The notes: generated by a model not told the origin, from the letters alone. Positions 1 through 13,042 are shown, numbered from the stretch's first letter. The stretch is DNA of 64,000 nucleotides from Aspidiotus rigidus (GCA_035079385.1 JAVHKY010000052.1:6634001-6698000); one strand, 5' to 3'. A program made the numbers and translations.

Positions 1-3000
1 TCTTTCGCTCATCTGTCCTGATATGTACAAACTTCTATTCTGTATTAAATCAAGAAATGTGAAAAAATAATAATCCGGTGAAAAATTTCTCAATTTTTTT
101 TCTAATTGTCGGATTAAATTGCAATTCGCACAAAATGTTGTTTATACCATCCTAAATATTGATACCGAGTTTGAGTGGGATCTGAGTATTACTCAGGAGC
201 CACTCAAACTTACCTCAACTTCTCCTCAGCGGTGTAATAACTTTAAGGGTGGTTATTTGGTATATGAGTTATGGAGGTTGCGATTGAACGAATTAACCAA
301 GGATGTGACCATAACACATATTTAATGGGATTTACTCAGCACTACTCAATTTTCACCTCTTAACTCTCCCCTTTTCCTTTTTTCAAAGCTCAAACATTTA
401 GTTTCATTCTACAGGAACGTGTCAACAACCCCTTCACGATATGTCATCTCCTTACAACAAATGATAAATCTACAAAATCAACTTTTCTTTCGCTCATCTG
501 TCCTGATATGTACAAACTTCTATTCTGTATTAAATCAAGAAATGTGAAAAAATAATAATCCGGTGAAAAATTTCTCATTTTTTTTTCTAATTGTCCGATT
601 AAATTGCAATTCGCACACAATGTTGTTTATACCATCCTAAATATTGATACCGAGTTTGAGTGGGATCTGAGTATTACTCAGGAGCCAGTCAAACTTACCT
701 CAACTTCTCCTCAGCAGTGTAATAACTTTAAGGGTGGTTATTTGGTATATGAGTTATGGAGGTTGCGATTGAACGAATTAACCAAGGATGTGACCATAAC
801 ACATATTTAATGGGATTTACTCAGCTTATATGCACTCTACTCAATTTTCACCTCTTAACTCTCCCCTTTTCCTTTTTTCAAAGCTCAAACATTTAGTTTC
901 ATTCTACAGGAACGTGTCAACAACCCCTTCACGATATGTCATCTTCTTACAACAACTGATAAATCTACAAAATCAACTTTTCTTTCGCTCATCTGTCCTG
1001 ATATGTACAAACTTCTATTCTGTATTAAATCAAGAAAAAATGTGAAAAAATAATAATCCGGTGAAAAATTTCTCAATTTTTTTTCTAATTGTCGGATTAA
1101 ATTGCAATTCGCACAAAATGTCGTTTATACCATCCTAAATATTGATACCGAGTTTGAGTGGGATCTGAGTATTACTCAGGAGCCACTCAAACTTACCTCA
1201 ACTCCTCCTCCGCGGTGTAATAACTTTAAGGGTGGTTTTTTGGTATATGAGTTATGGAGGTTGCGATTGAACGAATTAACCAAGGATGTGACCATAACAC
1301 ATATTTAATGGGATTTACTCAGCACTACTCAATTTTCACCTCTTAACTCTCCCCTTTTCCTTTTTTCAAAGCTCAAACATTTAGTTTCATTCTACAGGAA
1401 CGTGTCAACAACCCCTTCACGATATGTCATCTCCTTACAACAAATGATAAATCTACAAAATCAACTTTTCTTTCGCTCATCTGTCCTGATATGTACAAAC
1501 TTCTATTCTGTATTAAATCAAGAAATGTGAAAAAATAATAATCCGGTGAAAAATTTCTCAATTTTTTTTCTAATTGTCGGATTAAATTGCAATTCGCACA
1601 AAATGTTGTTTATACCATCCTAAATATTGATACCGAGTTTGAGTGGGATCTGAGTATTACTCAGGAGCCACTCAAACTTACCTCAACTTCTCCTCAGCGG
1701 TGTAATAACTTTAAGGGTGGTTATTTGGTATATGAGTTATGGAGGTTGCGATTGAACGAATTAACCAAGGATGTGACCATAACACATATTTAATGGGATT
1801 TACTCAGCTTATATGCACTCTACTCAATTTTCACCTCTTAACTCTCCCCTTTTCCTTCTTTCAAAGCTCAAACATTTAGTTTCATTCTACAGGAACGTGT
1901 CAACAACCCCTTCACGATATGTCATCTTCTTACAACAATTGATAAATCTACAAAATCAACTTTTCTTTCGCTCATCTGTCCTGATATGTACAAACTTCTA
2001 TTCTGTATTAAATCAAGAAATGTGAAAAAATAATAATCCGGTGAAAAATTTCTCATTTTTTTTTCTAATTGTCCGATTAAATTGCAATTCGCACACAATG
2101 TTGTTTATACCATCCTAAATATTGATACCGAGTTTGAGTGGGATCTGAGTATTACTCAGGAGCCAGTCAAACTTACCTCAACTTCTCCTCAGCAGTGTAA
2201 TAACTTTAAGGGTGGTTATTTGGTATATGAGTTATGGAGGTTGCGATTGAACGAATTAACCAAGGATGTGACCATAACACATATTTAATGGGATTTACTC
2301 AGCTTATATGCACTCTACTCAATTTTCACCTCTTAACTCTCCCCTTTTCCTTTTTTCAAAGCTCAAACATTTAGTTTCATTCTACAGGAACGTGTCAACA
2401 ACCCCTTCACGATATATCATCTTCTTACAACAACTGATAAATCTACAAAATCAACTTTTCTTTCGCTCATCTGTCCTGATATGTACAAACTTCTATTCTG
2501 TATTAAATCAAGAAAAAATGTGAAAAAATAATAATCCGGTGAAAAATTTCTCAATTTTTTTTCTAATTGTCGGATTAAATTGCAATTCGCACAAAATGTC
2601 GTTTATACCATCCTAAATATTGATACCGAGTTTGAGTGGGATCTGAGTATTACTCAGGAGCCACTCAAACTTACCTCAACTCCTCCTCCGCGGTGTAATA
2701 ACTTTAAGGGTGGTTTTTTGGTATATGAGTTATGGAGGTTGCGATTGAACGAATTAACCAAGGATGTGACCATAACACATATTTAATGGGATTTACTCAG
2801 CACTACTCAATTTTCACCTCTTAACTCTCCCCTTTTCCTTTTTTCAAAGCTCAAACATTTAGTTTCATTCTACAGGAACGTGTCAACAACCCCTTCACGA
2901 TATGTCATCTCCTTACAACAAATGATAAATCTACAAAATCAACTTTTCTTTCGCTCATCTGTCCTGATATGTACAAACTTCTATTCTGTATTAAATCAAG

Positions 3001-3990
3001 AAAAAATGTGAAAAAATAATAATCCGGTGAAAAATTTCTCATTTTTTTTTCTAATTGTCCGATTAAATTGCAATTCGCACACAATGTTGTTTATACCATC
3101 CTAAATATTGATACCGAGTTTGAGTGGGATCTGAGTATTACTCAGGAGCCACTCAAACTTACCTCAACTTCTCCTCAGCGGTGTAATAACTTTAAGGGTG
3201 GTTATTTGGTATATGAGTTATGGAGGTTGCGATTGAACGAATTAACCAAGGATGTGACCATAACACATATTTAATGGGATTTACTCAGCTTATATGCACT
3301 CTACTCAATTTTCACCTCTTAACTCTCCCCTTTTCCTTTTTTCAAAGCTCAAACATTTAGTTTCATTCTACAGGAACGTGTCAACAACCCCTTCACGATA
3401 TGTCATCTTCTTACAACATCTGATAAATCTACAAAATCAACTTTTCTTTCGCTCATCTGTCCTGATATGTACAAACTTCTATTCTGTATTAAATCAAGAA
3501 AAAATGTGAAAAAATAATAATCCGGTGAAAAATTTCTCAATTTTTTTTCTAATTGTCGGATTAAATTGCAATTCGCACAAAATGTCGTTTATACCATCCT
3601 AAATATTGATACCGAGTTTGAGTGGGATCTGAGTATTACTCAGGAGCCACTCAAACTTACCTCAACTTCTCCTCCGCGGTGTAATAACTTTAAGGGTGGT
3701 TTTTTGGTATATGAGTTATGGAGGTTGCGATTGAACGAATTAACCAAGGATGTGACCATAACACATATTTAATGGGATTTACTCAGCTTACATGCACTCT
3801 ACTCAATTTTCACTTCTTAACTCTCCCCTTTTCCTTTTTTCAAAGCTTAAACTTTTATTTTCATTTTACAGGTACGTGTCATCGATCACTTTATGACATT
3901 ACTTCTGCTTAGAACAGTAAATATGATTCGACTATTAGTTTTTCTCGCTTATCTATCCTGGTCTTCTACTCTATATTAAATCAAGAATTG
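1..3990. repeat. Satellite array, ~490-bp monomers in a trimeric higher-order repeat
   Basis: Eight near-identical monomers are visible, anchored on the same word (ttgcaattcgcac) at 119, 604, 1102, 1587, 2082, 2580, 3068 and 3566, so monomers are 485-498 bp. Variant positions repeat every third monomer (119 matches 1587, 604 matches 2082, 1102 matches 2580), giving a higher-order unit of about 1.47 kb. Length differences come from presence or absence of about 10 bp (ttatatgcac) and of three A residues. The array begins before the window edge. The last monomer (from about 3,780) is clearly diverged, as expected at an array border. Each monomer keeps a 68-codon open frame, but it opens on TTG, not ATG, and I do not regard it as a gene. 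Confidence 0.95.
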
Positions 3991-5521
3991 TGAAAAACTA
4001 ATAATCGCCGAGTGATAATATTGGTTATATTTTTCGGTTCAACAGTACATGTGCTGAAGTAGACCGTTTAATAAGGAGGTGAAAGGTGATTGGTGGTGGG
4101 TCTTTCAGAGATTACCTAATTTCTTCTCCTTGGGCCAGTCAATCGCGCCACCCGTTAATGAAGATCCAAAAATATCCGTTTGTAACGAAAGAGCACTTCT
4201 GTTCAAATGACACTAAAATTAAAGAATACAATACCTTGGAAAAACTATAATGTCGGGCATTCTAATGTATGGAACTCCTGTAACTCTCATGAAAATCTTC
4301 TTTGGTGCTATAACATGAGCAAAAACTACTTCTCCGCATGTGAAAACGTGACATTTTATGCTTTACACTAAACGACCCTAACGTCCTATGTGTCACTTTT
4401 GGCACAAAGGGTCCCTGCCAAAACGGAATGGGTGGAGCTGAATTTTTTTTTTTTTTTTCTGATTCTTGTGATATGTAGGGAAACGTTTATCAGATTTTAC
4501 GCGCAATTCCCAAATTCAAAAACTTTTAAAGACACAGAACATAAGGTTTAAAGGAATTAGTTTCTGTGGCTGAACAACGCTCAAAGTTATGAGGTGGATG
4601 TCGTCTGGCCGTTGAAGTAAAATGGTACAACAGGTATCGGGACAAATGCTAACGGAGGAATGAGGGGTCTGGGTTAGTCAGGACCACCTCAAAAACTCAA
4701 TTGGTCTTTAAACGTGATATGGCTTAGAATAATGAGTTTTGATATAGTTTGAATAACTAACAATACGCGGCTAACGGAATTTTTGTCTCCAACCAATCAG
4801 CTCTGCCAGACTTCAAGGACGTCATTTCTCTGGTGATTTTCGATCCCTCCAATTGAAAAATTTGCAGTGAGCTCCCAGTCAATAATTTTTGAGTTTGTGG
4901 GGTATGTATTTTGATTTAATTTTATATGATCGTGTATAGGTATTGGTAGCATCACCGTGGGTAGAATATTCATTTTGCAGAAGAAGTGAATAAGATGAGC
5001 CGGTATTACATCGGCTATTCACAACTATCCTCTAAATTTTTTTCTCCAATTCCCAAACTAGGTTAGAGCTCTAGCTGCTAAAATATTAATACCCAGGTAC
5101 CTACAAAAATTTGCATAAGGTCAAGGTCGGTAATTTTGAGAATTGTATCGGACACGTATCTATGTATCCCAACAAAACCAATAGCGGGTTCCAAGCTCCA
5201 GGATCGAAGAGAAAATAATAATTTCAGTTTGCATTGAAAATGCAAGAAAGTGTCCAAGTTACTATGATTCACGCATGTTTTAATACCTACATTTATTTCA
5301 AGCCACATACACAATCCTTTGTGAATAAGTTGTATACTCAAAGAAAAGGTAAAAGGGTAAACAAAGTGTATGCAGTTAATGGTAGAGAATTGAAAGATAC
5401 ACCGCAGGGAGGACGACGAAGAAAAAGAAGAAGAAAAAAAAAGGTTCTTCTGGTGTGCATTAGGAACACGAGCCAAGCGTAGGGTAAATGTATAAATTCA
5501 GGTACAACTAGAGCACTAGAG
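3991..5521. other. Non-coding stretch, no gene recognised
   Basis: No frame here has recognisable protein similarity or a convincing exon structure. It holds a T-run at about 4,443-4,458. The minus-strand open frame at 5,078-5,476 is low-complexity and I did not accept it. Confidence 0.5.
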
Positions 5522-5722
5522 CCATTGACTATACAGTAGGTATACACTTTGTAAGCGAAGTGTATAATATATTGAATGAATGAATGCTTGAACTCTAGTA
5601 CTCTAGTACAACGAGAACGAACATTCCACGTATCCAACAAAATGTAAACAGATGTCTCACGTTAAGCGCTGTGTACGAAGTACTCGTACTAGTACTAGGA
5701 CGTACTCGTATATAGTCAATGG
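5522..5722. mobile_element. Foldback (MITE-like) element, TTGACTATA family, copy 1
   Basis: A perfect 12-bp terminal inverted repeat is seen (ccattgactata at 5,522-5,533; tatagtcaatgg at 5,711-5,722). There is no coding capacity. The TTGACTATA terminus is shared with elements at 32,912, 36,829 and 37,592. Confidence 0.6.
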
Positions 5723-6809
5723 TATTATTATGTGGTAAAATTTTTCCAAACTGAGGGATCGCTATCTGTTTTTTTTGGCGCAAACTATCTAAAAGCGACA
5801 GCATCTTAACAATAGGTTTGTACGTATGCTTACAAAGTGTAAATGTAGTGAGGTGGAGTAAGGAAATAGGGTGAAGGACTAAAAATTCATTTTTCCGTTC
5901 ATGACAAATTTGTATGCATAATTACACGTTCTTTCCAAGATGGTCCTGATTATAGGGCACGTAAGAAACCCCCTTCAGTGTATAAACAAAAATGCTTGAC
6001 GCGGTCTGTATGCTGTGGAATGCCTGTCGGGATTTTCAACTTTCTGTTATGCAATTTTTCATTTTGGTCGTTAACCTTATTTCTTGATTCCACCTCACCT
6101 ATAGTCAATGATCATGGTGTTTCATTTCAAGAAATTGTGGAAAATATTCAGTCATGCAACGTCATGGAAAGAGTCGATAATAACACTATTTTGCAAGTAC
6201 AAATGATGTTACAAACTGAAGCAGAGAAAAATCGCGTATGTCACGCGAGAGACCGGGATTATACCTCATCAGAACTTAGCAGCGGAACTCCTGGCAAGTG
6301 TGCGGTCACGATCGCAAAGAGTTCGCTGCTAAGTACTACCAATGAGTTCTGCTGGTAACTTACATTGATCTTTTGGGGAACAGATGTGTGTTACCAAATA
6401 CTTATTTGTGATCTGTCATCAGAAAACTCCCCCGAATGTCCAAAAAAGTGATCAAGAGAAAGTTTATTTTTCAATTTATTAAAATCACCTCAAGTGGAAA
6501 ATATCAATTGGCATGTTTCTTGGTCTTTTGAAGATGTTTCCTTGCAATAGTTCACAACAATCGGTGACAAGAAAACCTTTACAAGAGTCCAAGGAAGACA
6601 AATAGGCCTACATGACTTGAAGTAGTTTTAATAAATTGAAACATTCTCTTTTCTTTGGTCGTTTTTTGGGACGCTCAGGAGGGTTTTCTTGTGACAGGTC
6701 ACGTAATAGAAATTGTTACTTGTACTAGGGCTACTCCTGTACAGATACATTATCTATGGGCTAAATATCATCAATAAAATAAGCTGCTTACAAATAGATC
6801 GATACTAGA
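5723..6809. other. Non-coding stretch with one unassigned open frame
   Basis: A plus-strand frame of 126 codons (5,978-6,358) is open, but I recognise no family in it. The rest shows nothing that can be supported. Confidence 0.4.
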
Positions 6810-6912
6810 ATTATTCTCGCTCAATGTAAACAAACATTGAACCCAAAGGTGATGTACGTTCTTTATGGGTTCACCATCGCCCCCCTCCGTTTATTTACAT
6901 TGAGCGAGGATA
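6810..6912. mobile_element. Short foldback element, ATTCTCGCT family, copy 1
   Basis: Inverted ends are visible: attctcgctcaatgtaaac near 6,813 and its imperfect complement ending near 6,910 (ttacattgagcgaggat). The same termini occur at 20,560-20,706. Confidence 0.6.
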
Positions 6913-7139
6913 CCCCCAGTGTCCTAAAATAGGTACTGACAAGTTCTGGAGTATTTCATCTTTATGAATAGAGACAATTTTTTCGAAACACAGTAGGCTT
7001 GATGGTGGAAGGAGCACGATAGTGGATCGAGAGTATTTGAAAATAAAATTTTACGGCGCATGAAATAAAATTTGGGGGTACTTAATGATTTTAATTTGTA
7101 GGCTAAAGGTGCCAAAACATAGGTTACAGTCAAAAATAC

Positions 7140-8395
7140 TGTAGAAGACCCCCGAAATGTGTAGTATGCGGAAATGATCACCTGACCAATGATTGTCAAA
7201 AGACTAAATAACAAGGAGATGAAGTGCGCGGATTGCCAAGGCAACCACACGGCGAATTATGCCCAGTCTACGAAAATGAAACTAAGTCTATCACAGAATC
7301 TACTGCTCATGTTACAGGAAAAAAAAAGACTCCACGAAAAAAGCAAGGATTATAAATTGCCTGCAGATAGAAACTTAGGCAAAACGTATGCCACAGCTCT
7401 TGGAAAACAGCTTGAAGCTAATAATGAAGGTAAAACTCAACCTGATAAAACTATCACCAAAATATCACAGTTGTTGCAAGAACTGAGAATATCTGTACAA
7501 AACATTGAGGCTAGGGTATCCAGCTGAGAGAACAATAAGTATGCCTTCGTTAAACCCCATTAAGGAGCCCCTTACAAGAAGATAAAGTGATAATGTTAAC
7601 TAAAATTTTAACTTGGAACGCAAATGGCCTTTTAATTAGGAAACACGAATTTGAAATTTTTTTATAAAGTCAAAAAGTTGTAATTGCGCTAGTATTGGAA
7701 ACACACTTCATTGGCCGGTACTACATCAAGAGACTACAAAACTACACTATGTACTCCAGCCATCATCCTAGCGGCAAAGCGCAAGTTGGAGCGGTAATAT
7801 TTGCCCGAAATACAATCCTGCATCATGAGTCGTACAAATGCCAAGAACCAAATGTGCAGGCAGTGACCACTATGACCAAAGTCAACGGAAACACTGTCAG
7901 CATTACTGCTGTATACTGCCAACCCAATGCCAGCCCAAGCGCCGACGAGGCCACTTTCTCAGGCTTATTTCAGAACCTAGGTATCGGCTGGATTTTTAGA
8001 GGAGACTTCAACTCCAACCATCTAGAACTACATTCAAACGCGGTAAGGCCATGGACAGCTTCAATAGTAGACCTATCACTGGTGGTGAATCAACTTACTG
8101 GTCAGACCCTAGGAAGATTCCGGACCTACTTCACTTCTTTGTTGTGAAAGGAATTTCCATGAACTACACTGAAGCCGTAAATAAGAACGACCTTTCTTCA
8201 GATCATTGTCCAGTCCTTCTGTTGGTTAGGAGCACGATATTAAGGAAGCCAGCCCCTCACCCTCTGGCCACTAAAAAGACTGACTGGGATACATAACGAG
8301 CAGTACAGTACCATCGGACGTGATTGACCTAAGAATAAGCCTATAATCCACTACCGAGCTAGACAATGCACTGAGAGAATTCACCGAAAAAATAT
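7140..8395 (+). pseudogene. Decayed jockey-type LINE: gag-like zinc knuckles and AP endonuclease
   Basis: This is the front part of a non-LTR retrotransposon. A zinc knuckle of CX2CX4HX4C form lies at about 7,155-7,197 (CVVCGNDH...C). A second, degraded one follows (CADCQGNH). After ORF1-like sequence comes an apurinic-type endonuclease domain at 7,617-8,290. It shows the WNANGLL start, ETHFIG, a VYCQPNASPS strand, the RGDFNSNH motif and the SSDHCPVLL end. These are the usual nick-making domain features of jockey/I elements. The copy is dead: stops lie between the gag-like and endonuclease parts, a stop and likely frameshift sit near 7,660, and the frame changes near 8,045. The linker runs to about 8,395 and no reverse transcriptase follows, so it is also 3' truncated. 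Confidence 0.8.
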
Positions 8396-8569
8396 AGGTA
8401 CTGAAGAAAATTTTCTATAAAATGAAAAAGTATGTGGTGGGTGCGCTATGAATATATTGCTATCTGTCTATCCCTCAAAATCATACAAAGTGCTCATTGT
8501 ACTTGAAAAGTTCTTGATAAAATTAGAAAGCGTTTGATAGATAATAACTCATTTTTCAACTGCTCATTT

Positions 8570-9443
8570 TAGTCCAGTAAAATTAGCCATTTTAAAGGTC
8601 GAAAAAAACAATAAATGGTACAGAAGCGAAACTTGGAAAACTTGTTGGGAACTTTCTGGTGAGTCTTTTCCCAAGTTTCCCCAACATTCCGGGTGGAGCT
8701 TTTCCCAGGGGGGGTACAAAGAAGAATTTTTGTTAATTTTCTAGCTCTCATTCGCAAACAAATGATTTTAGAGAAAAAAAGTTCAAACAAAAATTGTTCC
8801 TCGTAAAATTTCCTATAAAAAAGCTCTCTACATATTTTTTCTGTATGCACTGTTACGCCGCTACAGCGCGTGACAAGTGAACACCTCTTACTACTCTGTA
8901 TAATTGACATTGATTTGCGCAGCACATTGTGTTCTACCATACAAAAATGCGAGTTATTGTTTCTGCGCGTCGAGTGGCCCGGGAACAAATTAATGTGGTT
9001 GGGTATAGATTCTTCATCTACTATTTTGCGAGGACATCAACACTTTATAATCAATACCATAATTTATTTTCCATTTTCTAATCTTTTTATTTTTCAATAC
9101 TTACAAGTAGAAAGTCAGTTACAAAAGCATGTAAAATTGAGAATTTTTGAGTTTACAAAGGATTAAAATGAAATTTATCTTTTCTTACTTATCATTATTC
9201 ATTTTTTTTTATAATAATTCCTATCTACGACTTACTGGTACCAACGAAAATAATGTAATAGGTGACTCGCGTCGCGTGGTATACCTGATCTAGATTCTTA
9301 CATACGGACTTGTCACGCGCTGTAGCCACCCGGAATGTTGGGGAAACTCGGGAAAAGACTCACCAGAAAGTTCCCAACAACTTTTCCAAATTTCGCTTCA
9401 GTACCATTTATTGTTTATTACAATGGCTAATTTTACTGGACTA
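8570..9443. mobile_element. 874-bp DNA element with ~130-bp terminal inverted repeats
   Basis: The sequence from 8,570 (tagtccagtaaaattagcc) to about 8,705 recurs as an imperfect reverse complement from about 9,320 to 9,443. The inner word ctacagcgcgtgacaag also occurs in both halves (near 8,859 and 9,308). No transposase is present, so this is a non-autonomous long-TIR element. Confidence 0.85.
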
Positions 9444-10032
9444 TTTAGCACAGTCACATAATGGTCTTTTTTTAAAATAGGTGTGAACTACGTTTATATC
9501 AATCAACTTTCTATCAACATAGGAAATCTCATTTACCTACTTTACTGAGTAAATAAACTTTTGAAAGAGAAAAAAATGATAATGCAAATGAAGAATACTA
9601 TTCAATTATAGGTTCATTTGATTTTATATTGAAATTCTGTGAACTACAAGAGAAGTACACGCAAAATAAGTTTATAATATTATGTGAAATTGTGGTATGA
9701 CAATCTATCAAAATGATAACGTTCTCTTCCATCGGACTACTCGCGTTGCAGCCAATGTTCTTGTGGTACACATTGCTGACTGCATGGTCATCATTAATTC
9801 GGTTGTCATAGATCAAGGAAATCCTGAAAAGGTTGATTTCATGATTAAAATAATAAAGATAGTGACAATACGAGCAATAAACAATTTAATAATAAAATGC
9901 AAGAAATTTTTCACTTGTTGGGAGATATTACAATTACAAATAAATTGTCTGAAGGACAACACATAAAGACAACTGGGTGTAAATCCGAGGTCGACGGTAT
10001 AATCGAAATAAGCAGTCTCAAATAGGGAATTA
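9444..10032. other. Non-coding stretch, nothing recognised
   Basis: Open frames on both strands at 9,598-9,966 overlap each other and resemble no known family. Confidence 0.4.
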
Positions 10033-10400
10033 TTGAGACTTCACGCCGCCCCTAAAGACAATTCAGGGACATCTTGTGCAGAGTTTGCTTTGGAAATCAC
10101 CCTAAGGCTACCTGGGGATTTCATAAAAAATACGGAGGAGGGCAAGATAGTTGACTTTCATGAGTATGTCTAAAAATTTTGCCACGTCTTCCAAAATTTA
10201 CATCCAGTTTTCCTCAACGTCTGCAAAGGGGAAAAAAATATTTGTCCATTCAGATCTTAAGGATGTAACACATGTTTACGTAAGAGTAGGAAGAGTCCAA
10301 CGCCCGCTTGAAACACCATACAAAGGACCATATTGAGTACTTAAACAATTAAAAAAAAAAAAATGGTTGGGAATAAAACTTGGAGATAAGGAAGAAGACA
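10033..10400 (+). pseudogene. Ty3/gypsy integrase C-terminal fragment
   Basis: Translation from 10,033 gives LRLHAAPKDNSGTSCAEFAL and then ITLRLPGDF. This aligns with LRAAPRFEEGISSAELTFG and TLRLPGEFF in the larger minus-strand Ty3 relic at 22,776-27,206. Further on, VYVRVGRVQRP and YKGPY match VYVCIDRVRKP and YEGPF. A stop near 10,170 and frame changes show that it is a relic. Only the end of integrase survives and no LTR was seen. Confidence 0.75.
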
Positions 10401-12222
10401 TTTCAATTGCTTGGCTGAAATCGTCGTTTTTTTCAATAATAAAGAAAACGCATCTTCGTCATCATGTGTATACCATAATCTCAGTTCTCTTGTAACAGCC
10501 ACCCACATTTTGCAAGCCTATCTTCAGGTCCTCTCTGCCGAACCCATCAGATTTTACCATCCATTTAAACAACTCTCGCCGATGACCTCCATCCTTTCAA
10601 AACAACATCTCTCATCTAAACATAGGAAATTAGATCCAACGCATCTATATTTGATTCACCATCAAGCTTAAAACCCAAATACAGGCAAGAACTTGTAAAA
10701 TTAAAAAAAAAAAAAAAAATTAAAAAGGCTTTGCCCGGACAGAAGTTATATTTTACTTTTTGAGTACATTGCATTCTCGAGTTTTATCATACTTTTACGG
10801 TTAAAATAATTAACTGCTGCCAGTACAATGATAAACAATCTGGAACAATTCAATATTGAAACAACGCAAGATCTAGTGTTTTTACCTATATTTAATTGAA
10901 ATTTCAGATATGGAAGGCGGAACTCCAATTAGAACTGCGAGACCAGCTAAAATTATTTTCAATTTTGATGGGGAGGAGGCAGAATTTCCATACGGGGGAA
11001 AACAAAGTATAAATGCACAATTGAGATACAGACAACATGAATGCAAATAATGAAAAAATGAAAACAGTAATTGAATACACATATCTGAGGCAAATTTTAT
11101 CTTCTGAAAACTGAACGTAAAAAACCAGTTCACGTATATGGAAAAAAATTAGTTATTAACGTGATGAAACAATTGAATTAACATAAAACTTTCAAGATTA
11201 GTTGACTCCAAACTGAAAAAAATTCGATAGCAAATTAATATTTAGCCTTCGAATGGCACTGCAACAGCACAGCAGAACCGAAAAACCAATTCGAATTTCT
11301 CATCAAAATTTTATAAACATTGTAGGTGCATGATGAGTGAACGCGATCAAAGAACGACTCCACTTATTTGAAAAATGATTGACACTTGAATGGTACTAAA
11401 AATATTCCCACTGAACCAGATATCAAAAAGCTTCAATTCCTTTTTTTGTAAACAAAAATTTGTGAATAGTATGGAATAATATTCAAGTTTTGTAGACTAG
11501 GCTTGGGATCCAATGAAATTAGCGAAAACGTTACCCAATCATGAACCATCACAGACTCAACCCAAAACAAGAAACACGAAACAAAAGTAATCTTCATGTC
11601 CATTCGAAATACGGAGTAACTCGACTTTTCTATTTTCTTGAGAACGCAAATAAGTGGTAAAAAGAAACAATAATTAATTAACAGTCATAAGATTTTGGAA
11701 TATCTCACTTTCATCAGTCGGACTTGTGATGGATTGTCTCCAAATTCGATATCACGAACATCGGCCAATATAATATCTCATTCTTCTGTGTTATGGAATT
11801 CGACCTGAAAATTACTGTCCGCCCTCGAACTCTTGGGTTTTTAGATATTTTCTGTTTTGTGAGTTCTTTTTGTTTTTCACAGTTGGTTCAATTCTCCTTA
11901 TGAGCAGATCGTTCGGAAGAAATCACAAACTGAATAGTAAATAAGTAAAAAACTCTATGAGTAGGGTTTGAGATGAAATTGAAGGCTTTCTCGTTGAACG
12001 TTTTATGTTTTCATACTCACCTCGGATAAGACTTTTCAACCAATGGTTCGTACATCTTTGCCTGCAACTTCACCGTAAACGTGGTCGTCATTGTCTTTCT
12101 TGCTTTCCTCAGAGTGCTCATGATACCGTAAGTGTGCAGGTATGCATTCTCATATCTAATTCAAGGATTACAATCAATACTTTATATCAAAGGCCAATTG
12201 TCAATAACTTTTGTAGACTTAC
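10401..12222. other. Non-coding stretch with unproven exon-like pieces
   Basis: It contains A-rich runs (10,350; 10,703-10,720). Two minus-strand pieces look exon-like. One, read down to 12,021, ends on a GTGAGT donor after an in-frame segment KLQAKMYEPLVEKSYPR. The other, ending near 10,887, is followed by GTAAAA after SKLKIILAGLAVLIGV. I found no convincing acceptors and recognise neither sequence. Confidence 0.3.
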
Positions 12223-12906
12223 GAGCTATCTATATTTTGGACCATTTCTTGGACGTACGTGTTTGTGTACGAAAACTGATACATTAATCTCGCATAATTT
12301 TGTCAACCGTTATGCATTTCGTGTATGCGGGCATTTGAGCCATATAGATGGTTCATCTAATACGGCTTCATTGGTTAGAAATCCAGACGACTGTCGGTAT
12401 CGTGCGAGTTGTTTGCTAAAAGTAATGGTATTGAAAGAACTTTAATCCTTTGAATTATTAAAATAACTTACTAATCATTGCAAGCCATGGACGTACGTGT
12501 TTCTGTATCAGATCTGATGTGCTGTAAGTAATATTGAATCCGGTACTTCAATTCCGCATAATTTCGTCAACCGCTACGCATTTTGTGGATGCAGGCATTT
12601 GAGCCACATAGACGGTACATCTAATAATGGCTTCATTGGTGAGAAATCCAGACGACTGTCGGTATCGTACGAGTTGTTTGCTAAAAGTAATAGTATTGAA
12701 AGAACTTTGATGCTTTGAATTATTAAAATAACTTACTAATCATTACAAGCCATGGACGTACGTGTTTCTGTATCAGATCTAATGTGCTGGAGGTAATATC
12801 GAATCCGGCACTATAATCCCGCATAATTTCATCGACCGTTACGCGTCTAATACTGGCTTCATTGGTGTCAAATCCAAACGACTGTCGGTATCCTGCGAGT
12901 TGTTTG
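12223..12906 (-). repeat. Three tandem exon-like cassettes
   Basis: Three related blocks on the minus strand (12,906-12,737; 12,680-12,472; 12,415-12,223) each start after a pyrimidine-rich acceptor (acttytag before CAAACAACTCG) and end on GTAAGT. The first two are 170 and 209 nt and have the same phases (they complete a split codon and leave one base over). The third is more diverged (193 nt) and breaks that rule. Only the first is fully open; the other two meet in-frame stops. The units between them include the same intron-like sequence, so the duplicated segment was about 250 bp. Confidence 0.7.
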
Positions 12907-13042
12907 CTAGAAGTAATAGTATTGGAAGAACATCGGTTCATTGAACCCATCAAATTAAGCAAATTTATAAAATAACTTACTTCCAAAGCTCGCATGGCAA
13001 ATACTTGAGCCAGCCCAGAAAGGAAATGGCGCGCATTGGCAT
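12737..13042 (-). CDS. Putative two-exon hypothetical gene, 5' part
   Basis: A model can be built on the minus strand with an ATG at 13,042-13,040. Exon 1 (13,042-12,981, 62 nt) reads MPMRAISFLGWLKYLPCELW and ends on GTAAGT. A 74-bp intron ends in acttctag. Exon 2 (12,906-12,737) continues in frame with KQLAGYRQSFGFDTNEAS, VTVDEIMRDY and TLDLIQKHVRPWL, and ends on GTAAGT. Frame continuity over the junction and both consensus splice sites are seen directly. I do not recognise the protein, and nothing shows where it ends. It could equally be a repeat-derived frame, since its second exon is the first of three tandem cassettes. Confidence 0.3.

Noticed and set aside
119..3912. Repeated 68-71-codon open frames in the satellite as a protein family
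   Set aside because: The 68-codon frames open on TTG and the others follow from near-identical monomers; no expression signal or family match is visible.
1..3990. CRISPR array
   Set aside because: Units are ~490 bp with no short repeat-spacer pattern, and the genome is eukaryotic.
5978..6358. 126-codon plus-strand frame as a gene
   Set aside because: No recognisable family, and no promoter or exon structure could be supported.
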